Source: Acanthaster planci
Lineage: Eukaryota; Echinodermata; Asteroidea; Valvatida; Acanthasteridae
Assembly: GCF_001949145.1 (NCBI RefSeq)
Contig: NW_019091471.1
Coordinates: 857,064-921,063 of the forward strand
Reading direction: 5' to 3'
DNA: 64,000 nt
In this document: positions 59,618 through 64,000 of the stretch, piece by piece
Position numbering within the stretch: the stretch's first letter is position 1
Layout of the letters: each line of letters starts with the position of its first letter
Position numbers and translations under genes: made by a program
Notes under the pieces: generated by a model
Databases searched by the model: none
What the model was told of the DNA's origin: nothing
The model's input: the letters and a program-made list of their open reading frames with translations, nothing else

Positions 59618-62600
59618 CTGAAAGTAAGGTAAATTTGACATTAATCAAGAACAATGTTGAGTGCAGAAAGTCAGAATGAAGGCATTCTGATAAAAATATT
59701 GTATGAGTATACTGAATTACTGCAAATAATAAATACAAATGAGAAATTAAGCATAAAATGAAATAACTAACCAGTTATGTTAATGCAACAAACTCAATGA
59801 TGCAAAGTCTTGATTTGTGAGAAATTTTACAACTATCTGGTCGAATGCACGCTGAGTATTTCACCCTGCAAACTACTGGTGGTTGTGTAAATACTTGACA
59901 GAATTTTCCAGATGTTCTACATTATATTGGACTCCACAAATTGCCTTTTTTAACACATTTGTACAAGGTCGGCCGATAGTAGAGTCCCAGCAGCTTCCAT
60001 AACATGTACATGTACAAGTATGTAAATGTACATGTGTTTTTTCTTCCATTAAATTCATTTAAGCCAAAATAGCATGTACCCCGAAATCAAAATTCTCTGA
60101 ATTCTCCTCCAAAATGGTCCTTTAAATGTCTGATGCACAAGGCTAAAGATTAAATGAGAATTGTAGATTCAAATAATGATAGTAAGAAAAGAGATTATTT
60201 CCCTTTCAAAAATAGGAAATTCTCATTAGCGAGCTCAAGTTGCCATCTTCTTAATTCAAACTGTATGCTAATGTAGCTGAAGATGATATCAAGATGGAGC
60301 AGCAGAGCTGGCAGACCATTCACAAAAAAGCATGCCGGTTTGGCACAACTGCCAGTTTGACGAGTGTTTCCTGAGTGAAGCACATTTAGTAGCTTCCCAT
60401 GATCACATTGAATAGCACACTGGATGTTGCGTCACTCAGGAAACAGTTAAGGCAATAGCGTGCTGACGCTGCAGGCTTTTTGTGAATGGTCCACTCACTC
60501 GGTACGCAGACGGTCAATCTGGCACGATTTGAACCGCTAATGATGAAGATGGCTACTTCAAGCTTGTCAACAAGAGTGTTTCCGATTTGAAGGGGAAATT
60601 TTTCTTTTTTCCCATGTGAGTAAACCTTACTATAATTATTGGGACCTCTGATTCTCATTTAATCCTTAGCTGGGTACATAAGACAGTTTCAGAACCATTT
60701 TAGAGGTATATTCAGAGGAATTTGATTCAGGATATGTTCGCTATTTTGGGTGAAATGAATTAATATAAGCAAAAGTACTGGCATATGTAAGGTATGTTGA
60801 CTTGGTATGTAGAGTCCAAGTTACTTTGACCCGTAAACAGGGCGGGACGTATAGTCCATCATATACTGGGCCCTGTCCCGATGGACAGTGATTTCTTTTG
60901 AACAAGTTTATTCGGAATGTCCACGGGCATAATCAAACATCCGCTGGATTTTATGAGCTGAAATTGCCCTGGCATGTTCACTACTTATGGGGTAAATTAT
61001 GCCCAGGTTGCTAATTGCAGAAAACTTGCCTATTCCTTCTTTGGAGGAAAAAATGTTGCCTTCAGTTGGCGTTTTCCCCACGCAGGAGAAATATGACGAA
61101 TTTTGGCCAGATTTGCACATTACACAGACTCCTTTGTATGGTTTAATGACAGTAGCCTGTACGGAGAGCCTGTCTACATGTAACTTTCAACCAGACTTCA
61201 GCACATATTGGAGTTGTGAAGCTTCACCAACATAGTTAAGACAGATCATCAAAATGTCCACACAGCAAAAAATGACAGGTCCACTAGGCCTAATCACTAC
61301 ATCACTTTTTTGCCTGTTATAAAAAGAACACCGATTCGAATGGACAATGGCCTGCAATATCACAGACACTACTAACTCTACTGAGTGGAACGTCAGTCTT
61401 CCTCTTTTTTGAATTTTGGACTGATCCCGTCCAACATTTGAAAAAGAGGAATACTTATACAGGCTTTGATCGTTACGGCGGCCACTGCCGCAATGCTCTA
61501 GTGAATTGCTGTGATGCCCTTTAAAAATAGCGTGTACCTTTTGGCCACTTGGCCGACGTGCCCCTCTTCAATGATCAGTAGGCCTACATGTATTTAAAGT
61601 TGTTTTCAACTGTCAAGTTACCGTTCGCCCTAGCGTTTCTGTTAACGGCCGGCAGCTGCACTGAGCACTTGTTTTCACGAGCAGGTTTTTCACATTGATC
61701 TCTATTATACTAACATCGCTCAGGGTGCACCCTCGTATATAGGCCAGAAATATGTCCGCCGAGCTCATTAATAAAAGTTGTACACTCAAAATATTCTATA
61801 TTAGAAAGTCCTGAGAGCCCTTGAACTGAGGAATTGAAGAAATATGAGACTGAACCTCTGGGCCGGACTCAAGGCTTCCAATTCTGAGCAATTTGGATGC
61901 AATCAGGTTTGAAAGTGGCACTAGTTAAGCCATTTTGCCGAGAGACGGTTTTTCAAAATGGCTGCTTTTCTGGACAGGGACATTTTTTGTATTTTAGGGG
62001 TGGTCTGCTTCTGCTGAAAATTTCTCCAAAATTCATTGGTCAACCCCCCGCAAATTGAAAGGAAAATGAAAGAGGACATGTGGAACATCATTTTTTTGTG
62101 CAGCCTGTGAGAGTTGTATTTTTAAAATATTTGCGAAGTATGGGGATTTATCACTGCTGTCTATGGGAATTTATTTTTAGTGGTGCACCCTCTACAGACA
62201 GAATGGTATGGCAACCGTATCAACGTACATGTACTAGAGTTGTAAGACCCCAAAAATGTGGCACCAGACTACTTTTATACATAGACTGGTTACAAGTCGT
62301 GGCACAGAATTACACATTCTGCACCGATTGGATTTCGTACCTTGCACATATTGAGACTGAGTCACTATTATTTGGGGGATTGTGGACAGGAGTATGACCC
62401 AGTCTATTTTCCTAGCTATTTTACTGGTACATGTATTCACGCAGACACTGGGCATGACAGCGGGCTTCTTTTGGATAAATGTTTGTGACCCAGAGACCAA
62501 CTTGCTTGAATTACATTGTTTGTGAGTAATTACATTGATTTTCGAAAAACAGTGTTGCCTTTATGGAATCATGAAATAATATGAAGTGGTTTATATAAAT

Positions 62601-63350
62601 CTAAATTACCTGGATCGCTGAACGCTTGTGGCCGAGTGGATAATGTGGAAGGTTTTGAACCACTGGTGTGTGAGTTCGAATTAGCGCTGGATCATTTTAT
62701 TTTTTTAAGCCTAACTTTCATGTTTTATACCATAATTTTTTTTGTTAGTTTTTAATTGTATCGGCCTAAGCAGGAATCTTTTTTCTTTTCTCACCGGAGG
62801 CTTTGGAGGATTATTTTAAAGTGAAATAATGTCCGAAATCTGCACTTGGTTGGTGTGGTGCGCTTGCGCAGTTGCAGTGCCGTAACCATAGAAAATGGGA
62901 GATGCGTTACGGCTGCCGTAACAATAGCCACGGCGAAAATAATAAGACACAGCACAAAATGGTTAATTAAAAGCTAGTACAGTATAATTTATTTTTATTT
63001 TTACAATTCAAGCAGACTGCTCAGCTTGCATGTGAACAGAAACAATGAAAATTGCAGGTAAAAAGTTAAACACCATGTTGAAAATGAAATCGAAGGAAAG
63101 TCTGTTGAAGTCACCAACAAGCATAAGTAAAAATTTCAAAGCGGCCTTGGTGTCCTTCATTTGTTCTTGGTGCTCTTTGGTTTTTAGGAGCATTCAAGGC
63201 CAAGTGGCCTTGAACCTCTGAAGCTTAAGGTTGAAGCCTATAGGCTGTAGTAATAATTAGGCCACTAACACTACTACTAGTACCACTACTACTAGAGCAA
63301 CACAGACACTTACCATTCACATCGTAAATGGAAGCACACGTGCGTGGCAT
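59331..63350 (-). CDS. Death-domain protein, 107 residues, two exons
   Basis: Exon 1 is 63314-63350 (12 codons plus one base, MPRTCASIYDVN, donor GTAAGT). Exon 2 is 59331-59617 after CTTACTTTCAG. Together 324 nt, 107 residues and a TAA stop, in phase. The product is a six-helix death domain: KILTISTLIGQQYPELGHKL, then GLTKAQLVEIKAGAPDNLQ, HQVFHTLDLWRQQQG, EATLERLNKALKELGW. The xxWRQxxGxxATLExLxxAL signature is strong. Death domains form oligomers in apoptosis and innate signalling; a protein with nothing else could be an adaptor or an inhibitor of such complexes (inference). An in-frame TAA just upstream of the ATG supports the start. It could have alternative upstream exons not seen here. 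Confidence 0.85.
60141..60670. mobile_element. 530-bp foldback (imperfect inverted repeat)
   Basis: The left arm (60141-about 60385) and the reverse complement of the right arm (about 60432-60670) share GGCTAAxGATTAAATGAGAAT at the outer ends, ATAATxATAGTAAG, TTTCCCxTTCAAA, GCCATCTTC, GACCATTCACAAAAA and TGTTTCCTGAGTGA at the loop. Arms of about 240 bp enclose a loop of about 45 bp. This fits an old foldback element or an inverted duplication. Confidence 0.75.
62621..62692 (+). repeat. tRNA-like sequence (pseudo-tRNA or SINE head)
   Basis: GTGGCCGAGTGGATAATG matches box A of Ser/Leu-type tRNAs and GAGTTCGAATTAGC resembles box B, about 40 bp apart, followed by a T-run. A stem around GGTTTTGAACC could be an anticodon arm, but the loop and the variable arm do not make a normal tRNA. 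It is more likely a pseudogene or SINE head than a working tRNA gene. Confidence 0.4.
63314..63350 (-). CDS. Death-domain gene, first coding exon
   Basis: A 37-nt coding piece, ATG to AATG|GTAAGT, that joins the death-domain exon in frame (VN-G-VICD). It was found through the strong donor and phase match. An in-frame TAA precedes the ATG. Confidence 0.65.
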
Positions 63351-64000
63351 CTCGCGCTCAGTTTATCTGTTGCAGACGGTCGTGGTGATGGCAATATACA
63401 TACACTATAATAATAATTAACACGTCCGTCTGTGCGCCACAAATATCAGTTACATTGCATAAAACGTGCAATGATCAAATTAACCTAGTGTGGTTAAACA
63501 ACTTGTTTTTGACACAGACAGACAGGCAGGTGGCATGCCAACGCTATCGATCAATATTGCGCCCTCAAGAGTTTGGTCGTGAGTTGTTCGTGTCAACCTG
63601 CGCCTTTCCTTCATTAGGCCTACCCCCCGGTCGTGTTGAATACGAAAATGACGCGACTGGCTATTCAGGTTGAAGTGCAATAATTCAACTCAAGCCCCAT
63701 TGAAAATAGTGGAATATCAGTATTGTTCAGGGCCCAATAACATGTATAGCAACATCCCTGAGGTATCTGAAACACACGTTAATTAAATTATTGTAAGGTC
63801 CCTACTTTTTGAAAGTTGTCATTTTTCTGTGGGTTAAACTGATTACATTTTGAGTTAATCCCACAACCCCCCCCGAAAGTGTTTTTTCCTAAAAGAAAAG
63901 AAACTTACATCAACGGATTGAGAGACATACCAGGATTGCCAGATTTGGACAATTTTCAGGTCTTTTATGATGCAATATAGTGTTGCGCACCCGCAAATCT
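63351..64000. other. Upstream region of the death-domain gene
   Basis: The promoter and 5' UTR of the minus-strand gene should lie here. No TATA box or known site was recognised. A small repeat of (ACT)n lies just inside the intron near 63268-63297. Confidence 0.4.

Larger units (their letters stand above)
59618..63313. other. Intron of the death-domain gene
   Basis: 3.7 kb containing a large foldback (60141-60670), a tRNA-like head (62621-62692) and short unsupported frames. A minus-strand frame at 63008-63193 followed by AATAAA-like sequence was considered and not accepted as a gene. Confidence 0.65.

Noticed and set aside
62621-62692. Functional tRNA gene
   Set aside because: Box A is good, but the acceptor stem and anticodon loop are irregular; it is more likely a pseudo-tRNA or SINE head.
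63008-63193. Minus-strand frame followed by an AATAAA-like sequence, as a separate gene or exon
   Set aside because: It has no acceptor, no homology and does not fit the phase of the death-domain gene; it lies within that gene's intron.

Overview
The window is eukaryotic nuclear DNA: small coding exons with GT/AG borders sit in introns of several kilobases, among dispersed DNA transposons, foldback MITEs and tRNA-derived SINE sequence. The genes (a TGF-beta type II receptor, sorting nexin 4, a stand-alone death-domain protein) and the repeats suggest an invertebrate deuterostome, most likely an echinoderm. The species and class are inference only. No bacterial, organellar or CRISPR feature was seen.

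Layout. Positions 1-29589 hold the 5' part of a sorting nexin 4 (SNX4) gene on the minus strand. Six coding exons are joined by homology and intron phase: 29473-29589, 23567-23679, 13914-14052, 10203-10403, 5713-5768 and 4571-4643. They encode 233 residues, covering the whole PX domain and the start of the BAR region. The rest lies beyond the left edge. Its introns contain an inverted pair of about 1-kb non-autonomous DNA elements, several MITEs, a GC-rich island and very many copies of the palindromic word TACATGTA. From 29590 to 32244 is a divergent intergenic region. From 32245 to 43811 is an apparently complete TGF-beta receptor type II gene on the plus strand: six coding exons in perfect phase, 601 residues, with signal peptide, cysteine-rich ectodomain, one membrane helix and a serine/threonine kinase.

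Right part. From 43812 to 52286 there is mostly intergenic sequence with one unidentified coding-like fragment at 44453-44671 and a possible first exon at 48851-48905. From 52287 to 53957 is a three-exon plus-strand gene for a 222-residue helical protein that I cannot assign. A possible signal-peptide exon lies at 54339-54482. A decayed Tc1-type transposon with about 210-bp inverted repeats occupies 56763-58429, followed by a tRNA-derived SINE. The minus strand from 63350 down to 59331 holds a two-exon gene for a 107-residue protein that is little more than a death domain. Its 3.7-kb intron contains a 530-bp foldback structure.

How the parts relate. SNX4 and TGFBR2 are head to head about 2.65 kb apart. 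SNX4 is known for PI3P-dependent endosomal recycling and TGFBR2 for signalling at the cell surface; nothing in the sequence shows that they are co-regulated. The most unusual signals are the word-level structure (TACATGTA on the left, TAGGCCTA on the right), two homology-anchored cases where extra CATGTA hexamers seem to have been inserted into older sequence, and an inverted element pair that brackets SNX4 exons 3 and 4.
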